Positions 8,381 through 18,094 of a stretch of 64,000 nucleotides of DNA are shown piece after piece. The translations under genes and the position numbers were made by a program. How positions within the stretch are numbered: position 1 is the stretch's first letter; every line of letters starts with the position of its first letter. The DNA lies in NCBI RefSeq assembly GCF_019977735.1, contig NZ_AP025018.1, forward strand, positions 1,612,001-1,676,000, read 5' to 3'. This stretch comes from Calothrix sp. PCC 7716 (GTDB lineage Bacteria; Cyanobacteriota; Cyanobacteriia; Cyanobacteriales; Nostocaceae). The notes under the pieces were generated by a model. It was not told where the DNA came from and ran no database searches. It saw nothing but the letters and a program-made list of their open reading frames with translations.

Positions 8381-9622
8381 TTATTGCACAGGCTTTTCGG
8401 CTGTGCCACAAGATATGACTGTTTGTACATCCTTATCACCACGTCCAGAACAGCAAATAACAACTCGTGGACTACCAGCAACTTGTTTTGCAAGCCTTTC
8501 TAAAAAAGCAATTGCGTGAGATGTCTCAAGTGCAGGAATAATACCCTCAAGTTGCGACAACCTTTTTAAAGCATCTAATGCTTCTTCATCGGTAATAGGG
8601 TAGTATCGCGCGCGTCCCAACTCCTTCAAGTAACTATGCTCTGGTCCAACACCTGGATAATCTAAACCTGCACTAATAGAGTGCGCTTCAACGATCTGAC
8701 CATCATCATCTTGCAACAGATAACTACGGGCGCCATGTAAAACACCGACACGTCCAAGTGTTAAAGTAGCAGCGTGTTTATCGGTATGAATTCCTTCACC
8801 TGCTGCTTCAATACCAATTAAACTTACTTCGGGTTCATTCACAAACTCATGAAAAAGCCCAATAGCATTAGAACCACCACCAACACAAGCGAGTAATATA
8901 TCTGGTAATCCCCCCCATTTCTCTTGACACTGAACGCGCGCTTCCTTACCAATTATTGCTTGAAACTCACGTACTATCATTGGGTAAGGATGAGGGCCTG
9001 CAACAGAACCAAGAATATAATGAGTTGTTTCTACATTTGTCACCCAATCGCGAATTGCTTCAGAAGTTGCATCTTTTAGCGTTCCCGTTCCTGCTGCTAC
9101 AGGTCGAACCTCTGCCCCCATTAACCGCATTCTAAAGACATTCAAAGCTTGCCGTTCCATGTCGTGAACGCCCATATAAATAACGCACTCTAAACCAAAA
9201 CGCGCGCAGACTGTCGCAGTTGCCACACCATGTTGCCCCGCTCCGGTTTCAGCAATAATTCGCTGCTTACCCATACGTTTAGCCAATAATACTTGACCCA
9301 AAGCATTATTAATTTTATGGGCGCCAGTATGATTTAAGTCCTCACGCTTTAAATAAATTTGCATTCCAGAGCCATCTGGTCGAGCGTAGTGTTGAGTTAA
9401 TCTTTCAGCAAAATAAAGAGGAGTTTCGCGTCCTACGTAGTCGCGTAAAAGACCTTGCAATTCACTTTGAAAATCATTATCATCGCGATACTTATGAAAT
9501 GCCGCTTCTAACTCACTTAATGCAGGCATTAATGTTTCAGGCACAAATTTACCGCCAAATTGACCAAAGCGACCATTTGCATCAGGTAGCTGATTTATTT
9601 TGTCTTGTATATCTAGTAACAT
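8381..9622 (-). CDS. trpB: Tryptophan synthase beta chain
   Basis: 413 residues, the normal length. It condenses indole with L-serine to make tryptophan using pyridoxal phosphate. The PLP lysine is Lys103 in HTGAHKINN; the phosphate-binding loop GGGSNAIG and the [12 protein letters not shown] segment are present. The first residues ([22 protein letters not shown]) are typical. It is the last gene of an aroG-trpEG-trpC-trpA-trpB operon, 21 bases after trpA. A ribosome-binding site (GGAG) lies upstream of the ATG. Cyanobacteria normally have a separate primary trpB, so this may be an additional copy serving a specialised pathway; that is inference. Confidence 0.96.
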   Translation of the reverse strand: MLLDIQDKINQLPDANGRFGQFGGKFVPETLMPALSELEAAFHKYRDDNDFQSELQGLLRDYVGRETPLYFAERLTQHYARPDGSGMQIYLKREDLNHTGAHKINNALGQVLLAKRMGKQRIIAETGAGQHGVATATVCARFGLECVIYMGVHDMERQALNVFRMRLMGAEVRPVAAGTGTLKDATSEAIRDWVTNVETTHYILGSVAGPHPYPMIVREFQAIIGKEARVQCQEKWGGLPDILLACVGGGSNAIGLFHEFVNEPEVSLIGIEAAGEGIHTDKHAATLTLGRVGVLHGARSYLLQDDDGQIVEAHSISAGLDYPGVGPEHSYLKELGRARYYPITDEEALDALKRLSQLEGIIPALETSHAIAFLERLAKQVAGSPRVVICCSGRGDKDVQTVISCGTAEKPVQ

Positions 9623-9643
9623 GATTTCTCCTTTTAATTACAG

Positions 9644-10447
9644 CTAAATTGCAGCTTTCAAATCACAACAAAATTCTTGAATTGCTCGCAGTCCACGGTA
9701 AGGTGTAGTTTCTCCTAAGCGCTGTACAAAAGCACTGCCGACGATTACCGCATCGGCGCCCCACTCTCGCATAATTCTCGCTTGCTCAGGAGTAGAAATG
9801 CCGAAACCAACACCAATAGGTTTATCTGTAACACTGCGAATTTCAGTAATTACATCTTTAACCCGTGTTTGTACTTGTGTTCGCATACCTGTAACACCGA
9901 TGACGCTTACTAAGTAAATAAATCCACGAGATTGAAGAGCAATTGCTTTAATGCGTTCAGGTGAACTATTAGGAGTTACAAGTAATGTAACTTCAACGCC
10001 AACGCTATCAGCATAATTTATAACATCACCAGCTTCTTCTAAAGGTAAATCTGGTATGACTAATCCTTTAACACCAGCAGCAGCAACTCGTTCTAGAAAA
10101 CGCTCAATACCAAAATTAAGAATTGGGTTGTAATAAGTAAAGAGGATAATCTGTGATTTTAGACTACGAGTTACTGACTGTAGCATGTTTAAAACATCAG
10201 CTAAACGAGTCCCCTTGTCAAGCGCGCGTGTTGCTGCTGCTTGAATTATTGGCCCATCTGCTAATGGGTCAGAGTAAGGAACCCCTAATTCAATAAAGTC
10301 GGCGCCGCTAGTATCTAAAATTCGTAACGCTTCTGCGGTATTTTCTAAGTCTGGGTCTCCTGCTGTTATAAAAGGAATTAACGCACATTCCTTTTTAGCA
10401 CGTAAATATTCAAAATGTTTGGAAATTGATGTAGTTGTAGTTGTCAT
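9644..10447 (-). CDS. trpA: Tryptophan synthase alpha chain
   Basis: 267 residues. It cleaves indole-3-glycerol phosphate to indole and glyceraldehyde-3-phosphate and works as an alpha2-beta2 complex with TrpB. The catalytic Glu53 ([11 protein letters not shown]) and Asp64 (LADGP) are present with the usual spacing of 11. Its ATG overlaps the trpC stop by 4 bases, a sign of translational coupling. The phosphate-binding GVGFGIS segment near the C-terminus is intact. Confidence 0.96.
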   Translation of the reverse strand: MTTTTTSISKHFEYLRAKKECALIPFITAGDPDLENTAEALRILDTSGADFIELGVPYSDPLADGPIIQAAATRALDKGTRLADVLNMLQSVTRSLKSQIILFTYYNPILNFGIERFLERVAAAGVKGLVIPDLPLEEAGDVINYADSVGVEVTLLVTPNSSPERIKAIALQSRGFIYLVSVIGVTGMRTQVQTRVKDVITEIRSVTDKPIGVGFGISTPEQARIMREWGADAVIVGSAFVQRLGETTPYRGLRAIQEFCCDLKAAI

Positions 10448-11244
10448 GGTTTTCTAGTGTAAAGTTGCTTAACAGCTCGTTCCAAATCTTCTTGCCTAAC
10501 TAATGATTCCCCTATTAACACAGCTTCGGCGCCTGCATTTAAGACAAAAGCTAAATCATCAGATGTATACAAGCCAGATTCACTAACAACAGTAATATCT
10601 AAATCATTTAACTTTTGCTTATGCTGCATTAACAAGTTTTTAGTTACCTCTAAATCAACACTAAAATCAGACAAGTTTCGGTTATTAATCCCAACTAACC
10701 TGATATTTTGTATTGCCATTACTCTTTCAAGCTCAGAAGATGAATGTACTTCGACTAAAGCAGTCATTCCTAAGTGGTGAGCAATTTCGAGATAATACTC
10801 GATAGTTTCATCAGGTAGAATAGCGGCAATTAGTAAAATAGCATCTGCTCCACTAACTCGTGCTAGATATATTTGATAAGGGTCAATAATAAACTCTTTG
10901 CACAGAAGCGGAATTTTAACGCTTTTTCTAATTGCTACTAAATTCTCAAAACTCCCCTGGAAAAATTTTTCATCAGTTAGTACAGAAATACAACTGGCGC
11001 CACCTCTTTCGTATGAATGAGCTATTTCTAGCGGGTTAAAGTTTGCGCGTATTACTCCTTTACTTGGTGAAGCTTTCTTCACTTCGGCAATAATACTAGG
11101 TTTAACAGGGTTTTGTCGTAGCGCTTGTAAAAAATCTCTCACCTGTGGAGCAGTATCTAGCTGATGCATTAAATCTGACAAAGGTAGTTGCGTGCGCTTA
11201 AAAGCAACTTCTTCAAGCTTGTGTAAAACAATTTCTTCAAGCAT
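10444..11244 (-). CDS. trpC: Indole-3-glycerol phosphate synthase
   Basis: A TIM-barrel enzyme that closes 1-(2-carboxyphenylamino)-deoxyribulose phosphate to indole-3-glycerol phosphate. It has the signatures [45 protein letters not shown] and SESGL. An ATG at 11280 would add 12 residues but overlap trpEG by 44 bases; I prefer the ATG at 11244, where family proteins usually begin (MLEEIVLHK), leaving an 8-base overlap with trpEG. It is the third gene of the operon. No trpF is fused or nearby, so the phosphoribosylanthranilate isomerase step must be supplied from elsewhere. Confidence 0.95.
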   Translation of the reverse strand: MLEEIVLHKLEEVAFKRTQLPLSDLMHQLDTAPQVRDFLQALRQNPVKPSIIAEVKKASPSKGVIRANFNPLEIAHSYERGGASCISVLTDEKFFQGSFENLVAIRKSVKIPLLCKEFIIDPYQIYLARVSGADAILLIAAILPDETIEYYLEIAHHLGMTALVEVHSSSELERVMAIQNIRLVGINNRNLSDFSVDLEVTKNLLMQHKQKLNDLDITVVSESGLYTSDDLAFVLNAGAEAVLIGESLVRQEDLERAVKQLYTRKP

Positions 11245-13426
11245 ATAACTTTGATTTACTGGTTGTAAAATAAACTGCATTTTTGATAATTTCTAACCCA
11301 ACTTCAGAAGCTAAGGTCATAATTGATTCTGGATGAAACTGAACGGCAGCAATTGGTAATGATTTATGCTCAATACCCATAATTACACCGTCAGAAGACA
11401 TGGCTGTAACTTTTAATTCTTTGGGTAAACTTTCAGGTAATGCATATAAAGAGTGGTATCGACCGACTTCAAATGTTTCTGGTAAGTTTTTAAACAACTT
11501 TGAATTTGCATCGGTAACTAAAACGCTAGAAACTTTACCATGTTGAGGATAATCAAGCACTCCTAAAGACCCTCCGTGTGCTTCAACTATTGCTTGCAAT
11601 CCTAAACACACACCAAATAAAGGTATTTCTCTTTTTTTACAAGCATTAATTGTATGTGTTATGCCAAATTCACTCGGACTACCGGGACCAGGAGACAAAA
11701 TAACTAAATCGGGTTTTTCTGTATCGAATATAGATTCTGAAAACCCGTGGCGTAATGTTGTAACTGTGGCGCCTGTTTGACGGATATAATTTGCCAGGGT
11801 GTGTACAAATGAGTCTTCGTAGTCGATTAGTAAAACACGCTTACCAAATGCTGGGTTGACTTTCTGCTCGTTAGGTATGTTTGATACACTAATATTTTTA
11901 TCTGAAGTGCGAAGTGTTTGGAATAAAGCAGCAGCTTTAGTAATAGTTTCTTGAGCTTCAGCTTCCGGTTCTGAGTCGTAAAGAACTGTTGCACCAACTC
12001 GCACTTCTGCAATTGAGTCTTTAAGTTGAATAGTGCGGAGAATTAAGCCAGTATTTAAGTTGCCCTTGAAATTTAGATATCCCACTGCTCCACCATACCA
12101 ACGTCTAGGACTACGTTCGTGCTGTTCAAGAAACTGCATTGCTGAACGTTTTGGCGCCCCTGTTACTGTTACAGCCCAAAGATGAGTCAAAAATGCATCT
12201 AATGCATCAAACTGCGGACGCATCAATCCTTCTACATGGTCTACAGTATGAATTAAATGACTATATAATTCAATTTGGCGCCGACCAATAACTTTAACTG
12301 ACCCAGGTTCGCAAATGCGCGACTTATCATTACGGTCAACGTCTGTACACATGGTAAGCTCAGACTCATCTTTGCGCGAGTTGAGCAGTTTTTGAATTTG
12401 TACAGCATCATCAATAGCCGTTTGTCCCCGACGTATTGTACCACTAATCGGACAAGTTTCTACACGCTTACCATCAACACGTACAAACATTTCTGGAGAG
12501 GCGCCAATTAAATACTCGTAACCTAAGTTAAAAATAAATCCGTAGGGACTAGGGTTGATAGAAAGAAGCGTGCGGAAAAGTTGAGAAGGAGATGTAGTAC
12601 AGGTTTCAAAGAAACTTTGACCGGGTACAACCTCAAATAAATCACCACGACGGAAATATTCTAAGGCAGTAGTAACTTGTTGCTCGTACTCACCTGGTTC
12701 ATGGTCTGCTTTTTTTGTAGCACTCAAACGCTTACCTCGATAATCTATCACTTCACCTGTGCGAGGCAAATCTCTAGTACTTCCATTTTGGGTTACAAAA
12801 TCATACTGTAAGCGAAATGCTTTTTGCAGATAGTAATCGACAATAATTAGTTCATCAGGTAAGTATAATACCAAATCTCTTTGGTCATCTGCGCGCTTCA
12901 AAAGCTTTGGCATTTGCTCAAACTGGAAAACTAAATCATAGCCAAATGCTCCATACAGTCCTAAATGCTCATCTTCTGAACTATAAAAAGCAGATGTAAT
13001 TTCACGAAGTACAGTAAAAACTGATGGTTGCTTACTACGTTCTTCTTCTAAAAACAAACGTTCGGATGGTTTGACTAAACCAGTAATAGACTTACTTGTT
13101 TGAATTGTAATCTCAAGGTCTGCTGAATTACTCAAAAGTTCCGCAATATAAGAAACTAAAATCTTTCCTCGTTCGTTATGCGCTGTGATAGTAAATGAAT
13201 TATCACGAGTAAACACTTCTAAAGGAGGATTTACAAAACCTACTGCCCATCTTTTATAACGTCCAGGGTATTCATAGCTACTAGCTAGTAAACCTCCTCG
13301 TTGTGAATCTAATTGCACTAATATTTCTTCCGTTGCGTTCTGCATGGAAATATTAGTCATAGAACGAGATACAAATATTCCACCTTTAGTTACGTAGCTA
13401 TGTGTGCTGTGTGTATCAAAATACAT
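11237..13426 (-). CDS. trpEG: Fused anthranilate synthase, TrpE-TrpG
   Basis: About 730 residues. The N-terminal two-thirds is TrpE (chorismate to anthranilate), with [32 protein letters not shown] and [13 protein letters not shown]. The C-terminal third is the glutamine amidotransferase TrpG, with [11 protein letters not shown], the nucleophile cysteine in [10 protein letters not shown] and the catalytic VQFHPES. The fused form is usual for secondary cyanobacterial copies. The open frame extends to 13501, but that part overlaps a dispersed repeat; the ATG at 13426 has an AACAGG ribosome-binding sequence and is my choice. It makes the first committed precursor for the genes downstream. Confidence 0.95.
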   Translation of the reverse strand: MYFDTHSTHSYVTKGGIFVSRSMTNISMQNATEEILVQLDSQRGGLLASSYEYPGRYKRWAVGFVNPPLEVFTRDNSFTITAHNERGKILVSYIAELLSNSADLEITIQTSKSITGLVKPSERLFLEEERSKQPSVFTVLREITSAFYSSEDEHLGLYGAFGYDLVFQFEQMPKLLKRADDQRDLVLYLPDELIIVDYYLQKAFRLQYDFVTQNGSTRDLPRTGEVIDYRGKRLSATKKADHEPGEYEQQVTTALEYFRRGDLFEVVPGQSFFETCTTSPSQLFRTLLSINPSPYGFIFNLGYEYLIGASPEMFVRVDGKRVETCPISGTIRRGQTAIDDAVQIQKLLNSRKDESELTMCTDVDRNDKSRICEPGSVKVIGRRQIELYSHLIHTVDHVEGLMRPQFDALDAFLTHLWAVTVTGAPKRSAMQFLEQHERSPRRWYGGAVGYLNFKGNLNTGLILRTIQLKDSIAEVRVGATVLYDSEPEAEAQETITKAAALFQTLRTSDKNISVSNIPNEQKVNPAFGKRVLLIDYEDSFVHTLANYIRQTGATVTTLRHGFSESIFDTEKPDLVILSPGPGSPSEFGITHTINACKKREIPLFGVCLGLQAIVEAHGGSLGVLDYPQHGKVSSVLVTDANSKLFKNLPETFEVGRYHSLYALPESLPKELKVTAMSSDGVIMGIEHKSLPIAAVQFHPESIMTLASEVGLEIIKNAVYFTTSKSKLYA

Positions 13427-13458
13427 GATTTTACCTGTTAAATTTAATCGTATCAATA

Positions 13459-13500
13459 GTATGGTGGGCAGTGCCCACCTTACACTTGTGCAAGATGTCA
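13459..13500. repeat. Short palindromic repeat, GGTGGGCAGTGCCCACC type
   Basis: It lies in the aroG-trpEG spacer. The GGTGGGCAGTGCCCACC palindrome followed by TGCAAGATGT matches part of the inverted-repeat arms at 2036-2607. It could modulate the operon through mRNA structure, but nothing proves this. Confidence 0.6.
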
Positions 13501-13501
13501 A

Positions 13502-14434
13502 TTATGCGAAAACCCGATTTTTTGGGGTTGTGACACGGGGTATATAATTTGTAAAAGATTGACCACGACCGACAAATTGAGCAAGCGAATTAATATCGTG
13601 CATTAATTCCATATAATCTGTAGGTGTCAAAGACTGAGGACCATCGCATAATGCTACTTTTGGGTCTGGATGAACTTCTATCATTAAAGAATCTGTTCCA
13701 ACTGCCACTGATGCTTTTGCCATTGTTGGTACATATTGCGAGTAACCAGTAGCATGACTGGGATCAATCATGATTGGTAAATGTGTAAGTGTACGCAATA
13801 CAGGTACAACAGATAAATCGAGTGTATTTCTGGTATATTTATGGTCAAAACTGCGAATGCCACGTTCGCACAAAATTACATTAGGATTATCAGCTGCCAT
13901 AATGTACTCAGCTGCCATCAACCATTCTTCGATGGTGGCAGACAAACCTCGTTTCAACAAAATTGGCTTACCAGTGGCGCCTACTTTTTTAAGTAGAGAG
14001 AAATTTTGCATATTGCGGGCGCCGATTTGGATTATATCAGCAACAGCTGCCACTGCGTCAATATCACTAGTATCCATCAATTCTGTAATAATCCCTAAAC
14101 CTGTAACTTCTTTCGCTTTTGCTAAAAGAGATAGGGCGCTTTCTCCATGTCCTTGGAAAGCATAAGGAGAGGTGCGAGGTTTAAAAGCTCCTCCTCGAAG
14201 AAACTTGGCGCCAGATGCTTTAACTACTTGCGCTGTAGAGATAATCATTTCTTCATTTTCAACCGAACAAGGCCCAGCTACAACAACAAGCGGATGGTTT
14301 TGCCCGAAACTGACGATTCCATTAGGTGTTGACACATCTACAGAAGATGGTTGACCGTCACTAAATTCTAAAGACGCGCGCTTGAAAGGTTGCTTGATTT
14401 CGGATAATTGTTTTGTGCTTCCAGTAATAGTCAT
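13502..14434 (-). CDS. aroG: 3-deoxy-7-phosphoheptulonate (DAHP) synthase
   Basis: About 310 residues, DAHP synthase of the short single-domain type related to KDO8P synthase. It condenses phosphoenolpyruvate and erythrose-4-phosphate, the first shikimate step. Signatures: VVAGPCSVEN, LRGGAFKPRTSPYAFQG, ELMDTSD, IGARNMQNF, KPILLKRG, CERGIRSF, and DPSHATG. There is no extra regulatory domain, so feedback control may be weak. The ORF opens at 14458, but the ATG at 14434 has AGAGG 9 bases upstream and is preferred. As the first gene of the operon it would push carbon into the shikimate route to feed trpEG-C-A-B. Confidence 0.95.
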   Translation of the reverse strand: MTITGSTKQLSEIKQPFKRASLEFSDGQPSSVDVSTPNGIVSFGQNHPLVVVAGPCSVENEEMIISTAQVVKASGAKFLRGGAFKPRTSPYAFQGHGESALSLLAKAKEVTGLGIITELMDTSDIDAVAAVADIIQIGARNMQNFSLLKKVGATGKPILLKRGLSATIEEWLMAAEYIMAADNPNVILCERGIRSFDHKYTRNTLDLSVVPVLRTLTHLPIMIDPSHATGYSQYVPTMAKASVAVGTDSLMIEVHPDPKVALCDGPQSLTPTDYMELMHDINSLAQFVGRGQSFTNYIPRVTTPKNRVFA

Positions 14435-14645
14435 TATAATATACCTCTGTACTATCATTTTTAGGGTTGTTTCTCTTCTAAAAAGTGATAGGGGTGAGAT
14501 TTACAAATTATGCCGGTCTGAGACTCAACTGGAAAAATAAAATGTATAAGTGGCAAGCGAAGCGATTGCTAAATATATTTATGGCTGTTATACTTGTACG
14601 ATAACCATTAAATACTGCTCGGTTAAAAGATTTTCTCGGAATTAA

Positions 14646-14675
14646 CCCCCCTGACCCCTCTTAATAAGGGGGGGA
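14646..14675. repeat. C-rich palindromic repeat upstream of aroG
   Basis: A copy of the CCCCTCTTAATAAGGGGGG family, with a leading CCCCCTGA. It lies in the 316-base space (14435-14750) between the aroG start and the PD-(D/E)XK-like gene. The remainder of that space is AT-rich and must hold the aroG operon promoter, which I could not pin down. Confidence 0.6.
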
Positions 14676-14750
14676 TTTTAATTCTTAACCGAGTAGTATT
14701 GTATTCCAATTAACAAAGTATCCCAAATAAAACTGCAAAGTTACTTATTT

Positions 14751-15365
14751 TTAATTATCTAATTCTAAAATTCCAACTAAAATTCCCATTAATTCTTCTA
14801 AATCATCAGGTATTGTATATAGCGAAACATCTTGAAAAATTTGGCGTGATGTTTTTTGTAACCGACCAAAACGCCAAACATCACCAATGGTTACAGCGCC
14901 GTAAAATATATCACCTTCTTCAACTTCAGAAATTGCAATTAATTCTGCTGCCAACTGTGTAAACCCTCGTGTTAAGTCATCATTTTTAGCCTCAACTACC
15001 AATAACCCTGGATTACGCTTAAGAAAGTAATCTAAATTTCCCTTCAGCCAATCATTTACCGACAATGGGTACTCAATTCTTACTTGACATTGACAGTATC
15101 GAGCAACTTCCAGCAATGCAGGTCCAACCAGTATCTCACGTCGCGCGGTCTCGCTGCTTAAACTAACTAATGGCAATACATCATTGATTCGCTGCCTTAA
15201 ATCTTCTAAACGTTCTAACTGGCGATTGGTACGTGGTAACTCAAGATTTGTTCTAAGTAGAGCATAACCTAATTCAGCCAAGATTTCATCAGCCTCATAA
15301 GGCATTTCAAAATATGAGCGAAACGTGTATGACTGACCCTCTTGTAAAATACGACGACGAGCCAT
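14751..15365 (-). CDS. PD-(D/E)XK nuclease-like protein of unknown role
   Basis: 204 residues. The core GNLDYFLKR...LLVVEAKNDDL has the order expected for a PD-(D/E)XK nuclease fold: Asp in LDYF, then Glu and Lys in VVEAK, followed by a helix GFTQLAAELIAI. Related cyanobacterial proteins are mostly unannotated. Whether this one cuts DNA is unknown. It is transcribed in the same direction as the sigma/anti-sigma pair, 42 bases downstream, so it may be co-transcribed with them. Confidence 0.75.
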   Translation of the reverse strand: MARRRILQEGQSYTFRSYFEMPYEADEILAELGYALLRTNLELPRTNRQLERLEDLRQRINDVLPLVSLSSETARREILVGPALLEVARYCQCQVRIEYPLSVNDWLKGNLDYFLKRNPGLLVVEAKNDDLTRGFTQLAAELIAISEVEEGDIFYGAVTIGDVWRFGRLQKTSRQIFQDVSLYTIPDDLEELMGILVGILELDN

Positions 15366-15407
15366 AATAAATCTGCTTATAACTATATATAAAAGTATAA
15401 CTGGCGA

Positions 15408-15998
15408 TTATGTTGTGTATTCATCATCTATCGAAGTGCGGAAGAAGAACATACAACCACCTATTGTATGAGGGGCATGACTCGAATTTGGTTCAGAACG
15501 GATATAGTCGAAGGCGCCATAAACTTTACCATCAACGACTAAATCACCTTCTAACATAAAAATTTCTTCTCCTGTTGCATGACGGTGTAAAGGATAATGA
15601 ACACCACCTTGCGCGCGTAATACTCCGGTAACTTCGCGCTTTGTATTATCTATATATAAGTTCGCAATTTCTACACCTGGGACTGAGTACGGTTGCCATT
15701 CTAAATCTTGAAAACGTATTGTCGTTAATGGCTTCTCGACATTTTCTGACTGTGTTCTTTGAGATGGTGGCGCCAGTTGTAAGCGAGCGAACAGTCGGTC
15801 TTTTAAATCTGGAGCCATTGGTGCAACGGGTGCGCTATAAGGAATTGCCGTTGCGGCTGTTTGGTAATAAGCTAATTCTTCAGCTAGCTCTGGAGATTGT
15901 TGAATTTCTCGCTCGACCCAAACCCGCTTTGAGTCGGCTAGTAAATCTAGTACATATAGTGGAACTAGTTCGCAGAAACAGTTGTTTTCAATAGCCAT
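15408..15998 (-). CDS. ChrR-like anti-sigma factor with cupin domain
   Basis: 196 residues. The N-terminal half (about 1-75) resembles an anti-sigma domain (ELVPLYVLDLL...SPELAEELAYYQ). The C-terminal half is a cupin with metal-ligand pattern HRHATGEEIFMLEGD and a later SSHAP histidine. In ChrR-type proteins the zinc-binding N-terminal module holds the ECF sigma factor and the cupin is needed for response to singlet oxygen or organic hydroperoxides. Here the classic HxxxCxxC zinc motif is not visible; only C7 and C9 are seen. The gene lies 27 bases after the ECF sigma gene, which supports pairing. Confidence 0.85.
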   Translation of the reverse strand: MAIENNCFCELVPLYVLDLLADSKRVWVEREIQQSPELAEELAYYQTAATAIPYSAPVAPMAPDLKDRLFARLQLAPPSQRTQSENVEKPLTTIRFQDLEWQPYSVPGVEIANLYIDNTKREVTGVLRAQGGVHYPLHRHATGEEIFMLEGDLVVDGKVYGAFDYIRSEPNSSHAPHTIGGCMFFFRTSIDDEYTT

Positions 15999-16025
15999 TG
16001 GGAGTTTAGTTTGAGTGTACGGGTG

Positions 16026-16580
16026 TTATTCAAGTGCCGATTTTAACTTATTTAAGCCTAACCGAATTCTGGTTTTAACGGTTCCCAAAGAGATGCCGGT
16101 TTGAACAGAAATTTGACTATGGCTTAAACCATGATAATAAGCTAGCTCAATTACTTGACGCTGCTCTTTGGGTAGAAGTTGTAGCGCATCACTAACGCGC
16201 TGGCGCCGTTCGTAAATTGCTACATTCTCTGTTGGGTCTATAGTTGTCGATGTTTCAATTTCTGAAAGTTTTGTTAAAACAGGGGATGAGAATTGAGATC
16301 GCTGGAGTTTGCGGAGTTTATCTAAAATCCGACTGCGGGCTAGCATAAAAACCCAAGTATCGACTCTACCTTTAGTCGTATCATAACGTTCAGCGATTCG
16401 CCATACTTGAGAAAAAACATCTAGTACAACTTCTTCGCTTTCCTCTACTGATTTCAAACTGCTGAAGGCAACCGAATACATAACTTTCGCATAGCGATTA
16501 TACAGTTCAGACAAAGCAGTCTGGTCATGCTTGGCGATTTGACTTAGCAGGGCATCATCGGATACAGGTCGGCAATCCAT
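16026..16580 (-). CDS. ECF-type RNA polymerase sigma factor
   Basis: 184 residues with sigma region 2 (ALSELYNRYAKVMYSVAF, then SQVWRIAERYDTTKGRVDTW) and region 4 (LPKEQRQVIELAYYHGLSHS, then TGISLGTVKTRIRLGLNKL). Regions 1 and 3 are absent, as in ECF factors. It heads a three-gene minus-strand set with its cupin anti-sigma and the PD-(D/E)XK-like protein. By analogy with ChrR systems it probably directs an oxidative-stress regulon, including its own promoter in the 188-base divergent space to the phosphotransferase gene. Confidence 0.94.
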   Translation of the reverse strand: MDCRPVSDDALLSQIAKHDQTALSELYNRYAKVMYSVAFSSLKSVEESEEVVLDVFSQVWRIAERYDTTKGRVDTWVFMLARSRILDKLRKLQRSQFSSPVLTKLSEIETSTTIDPTENVAIYERRQRVSDALQLLPKEQRQVIELAYYHGLSHSQISVQTGISLGTVKTRIRLGLNKLKSALE

Positions 16581-16768
16581 TTACAGGCTTTGTTTATTTT
16601 ATCTGACTACTAAGTATACCAAGTGTTTACTTCTCTAATCAAATTTTTCTTTCAAAAATTTATTTATACAAATCAATTAAATACGAATATATTATGTATA
16701 TGCTGTGTAGTTTTTATTTTATGTGATATTCCATACAATCTTTACTACGAGTTCTAGATTAGTTAAAA

Positions 16769-17680
16769 ATGCAAATACCAGTAAAACCTAGTTGGTTAGG
16801 AACGCCAATATCGGAAGTCGAAATCGATGTATCCCTCGTCACCAATTTATTGCAAGAACAACACCCCGATTTAGCATATCTGCCAATTCGTCTAGTTGAT
16901 GCGGGTTGGGATAATGCTATGTTTCGATTGAGCGAGAAATTATCAATTCGGCTCCCCCGTCGTCAAGTTGCAGCTACACTTATTGAAAACGAACAAACTT
17001 GGCTTCCCCAACTTGCCGACCACCTTCCCATACCCGTTCCTAAACCCTATCGAATTGGTCAACCAACAGAGAATTATCCGTGGCGATGGAGCATACTACC
17101 TTGGTTAGTAGGTGTTGCAGCTGATCAACAAGAACCCCACTCAGAACAAGCAAAATATTTTGCTTCGTTTTTGCGTATGCTTCATACACCTGCACCATCG
17201 AATGCACCACAAAATCCATTTCGGGGTGTACCTTTGCAACAACGGGCGCCAATGTTGTTGGAACGGATGCAACGATTAGAAACAAAAACCAACCTGATTA
17301 CACCGGAGATAAAAAATACTTGGAATCAGGCTTTGAATGCACCAATCGATGTGTCGGCAACTTGGTTACATGGGGATTTGCATCCGCGCAACATCTTAGT
17401 AGAGAATGGTGCAATTACAGGTATTATCGATTGGGGTGATATTACCAAAGGGGATATTGCCACCGATTTAGCGGCAATTTGGATGTTGTTTTCTAGGGCG
17501 AGTGCGCGCAAGCAAGTAATTAAAGAGTATGGGAATATTTCTGAAGCCACACTGCAACGAGCCAAGGGATGGGCGATACTTTTTGGTGTTCTTTTACTAG
17601 ATACAGGATTAATCGATAATCCTCGCAATGCAGTAATGGGGGAGAGGATATTTCGTCGTCTTTTGGAAGATAAGGAATAG
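16769..17680 (+). CDS. Aminoglycoside-phosphotransferase-family kinase
   Basis: 303 residues with the protein-kinase-like APH fold. The catalytic loop WLHGDLHPRNILVENG and the magnesium-binding IIDWGD are intact; the N-lobe has LVDAGWDNAMFRL and RLPRRQVAA, where arginine stands at the usual nucleotide-binding lysine region. Members phosphorylate small hydroxylated compounds (aminoglycosides, homoserine, macrolides, choline). I cannot assign a substrate, and it should not be read as proven antibiotic resistance. It is divergent from the sigma-factor gene. Confidence 0.9.
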   Translation: MQIPVKPSWLGTPISEVEIDVSLVTNLLQEQHPDLAYLPIRLVDAGWDNAMFRLSEKLSIRLPRRQVAATLIENEQTWLPQLADHLPIPVPKPYRIGQPTENYPWRWSILPWLVGVAADQQEPHSEQAKYFASFLRMLHTPAPSNAPQNPFRGVPLQQRAPMLLERMQRLETKTNLITPEIKNTWNQALNAPIDVSATWLHGDLHPRNILVENGAITGIIDWGDITKGDIATDLAAIWMLFSRASARKQVIKEYGNISEATLQRAKGWAILFGVLLLDTGLIDNPRNAVMGERIFRRLLEDKE

Positions 17681-17962
17681 CAAAGGCAAACACATTGTTT
17701 TCTATGGGATGCGAGCGCTTAACTGGTGGCAGTGGTAATGATAAATTAGAATTATGCAAGTGTTTATTTACATCCACCAATAGATACGTTTATTTTTGGT
17801 TGTCGATTTTCTCTTCTTATCTAATATGGTGTCTGGATTGTTACATTTGTCTTGTACTAATGAAGCAGAAAAGCTGGAGATAGCCCATATCTGGAATGAT
17901 ACAGTTAGATATTGTAGTTAAATACTATGGATAGAAAACGAAAAATATAGCCGGATATAGCA

Positions 17963-18094
17963 ATGTTGATAGATTGTAAAAAAGGTTTATTTTTCTTTTT
18001 GTGGTTACTCGTTAGCTTTCCTTCGTGTTCGGCGCCAACTGTAGCATCTACAGAAAAGCTTGGCAATTTAAAGGATGTAACCAAGTACCATTAG
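17963..18094 (+). CDS. Possible small secreted peptide (43 aa), doubtful
   Basis: An ATG opens 43 codons beginning with a lysine pair, a run of hydrophobic residues (GLFFFLWLLVSF) and a cysteine in PSC, resembling a lipoprotein signal peptide. The last part overlaps, antisense, the 3' end of the decayed haemagglutinin-type gene. It may be a truncated lipoprotein gene or chance. The 282 bases before it (17681-17962) contain no convincing gene. Confidence 0.25.
   Translation: MLIDCKKGLFFFLWLLVSFPSCSAPTVASTEKLGNLKDVTKYH

Noticed and set aside
13427-13501. N-terminal extension of TrpEG by 25 residues
   Set aside because: It crosses a dispersed palindromic repeat, while the ATG at 13426 has a ribosome-binding sequence.
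16769-17680. Aminoglycoside resistance gene
   Set aside because: The fold is shared by many small-molecule kinases; nothing specific to aminoglycosides can be seen.
17695-17883. 62-codon frame with LTGGSGNDKL resembling an RTX calcium-binding repeat
   Set aside because: Only one repeat-like stretch, followed by cysteine- and tryptophan-rich sequence unlike any RTX protein, and no ribosome-binding site.
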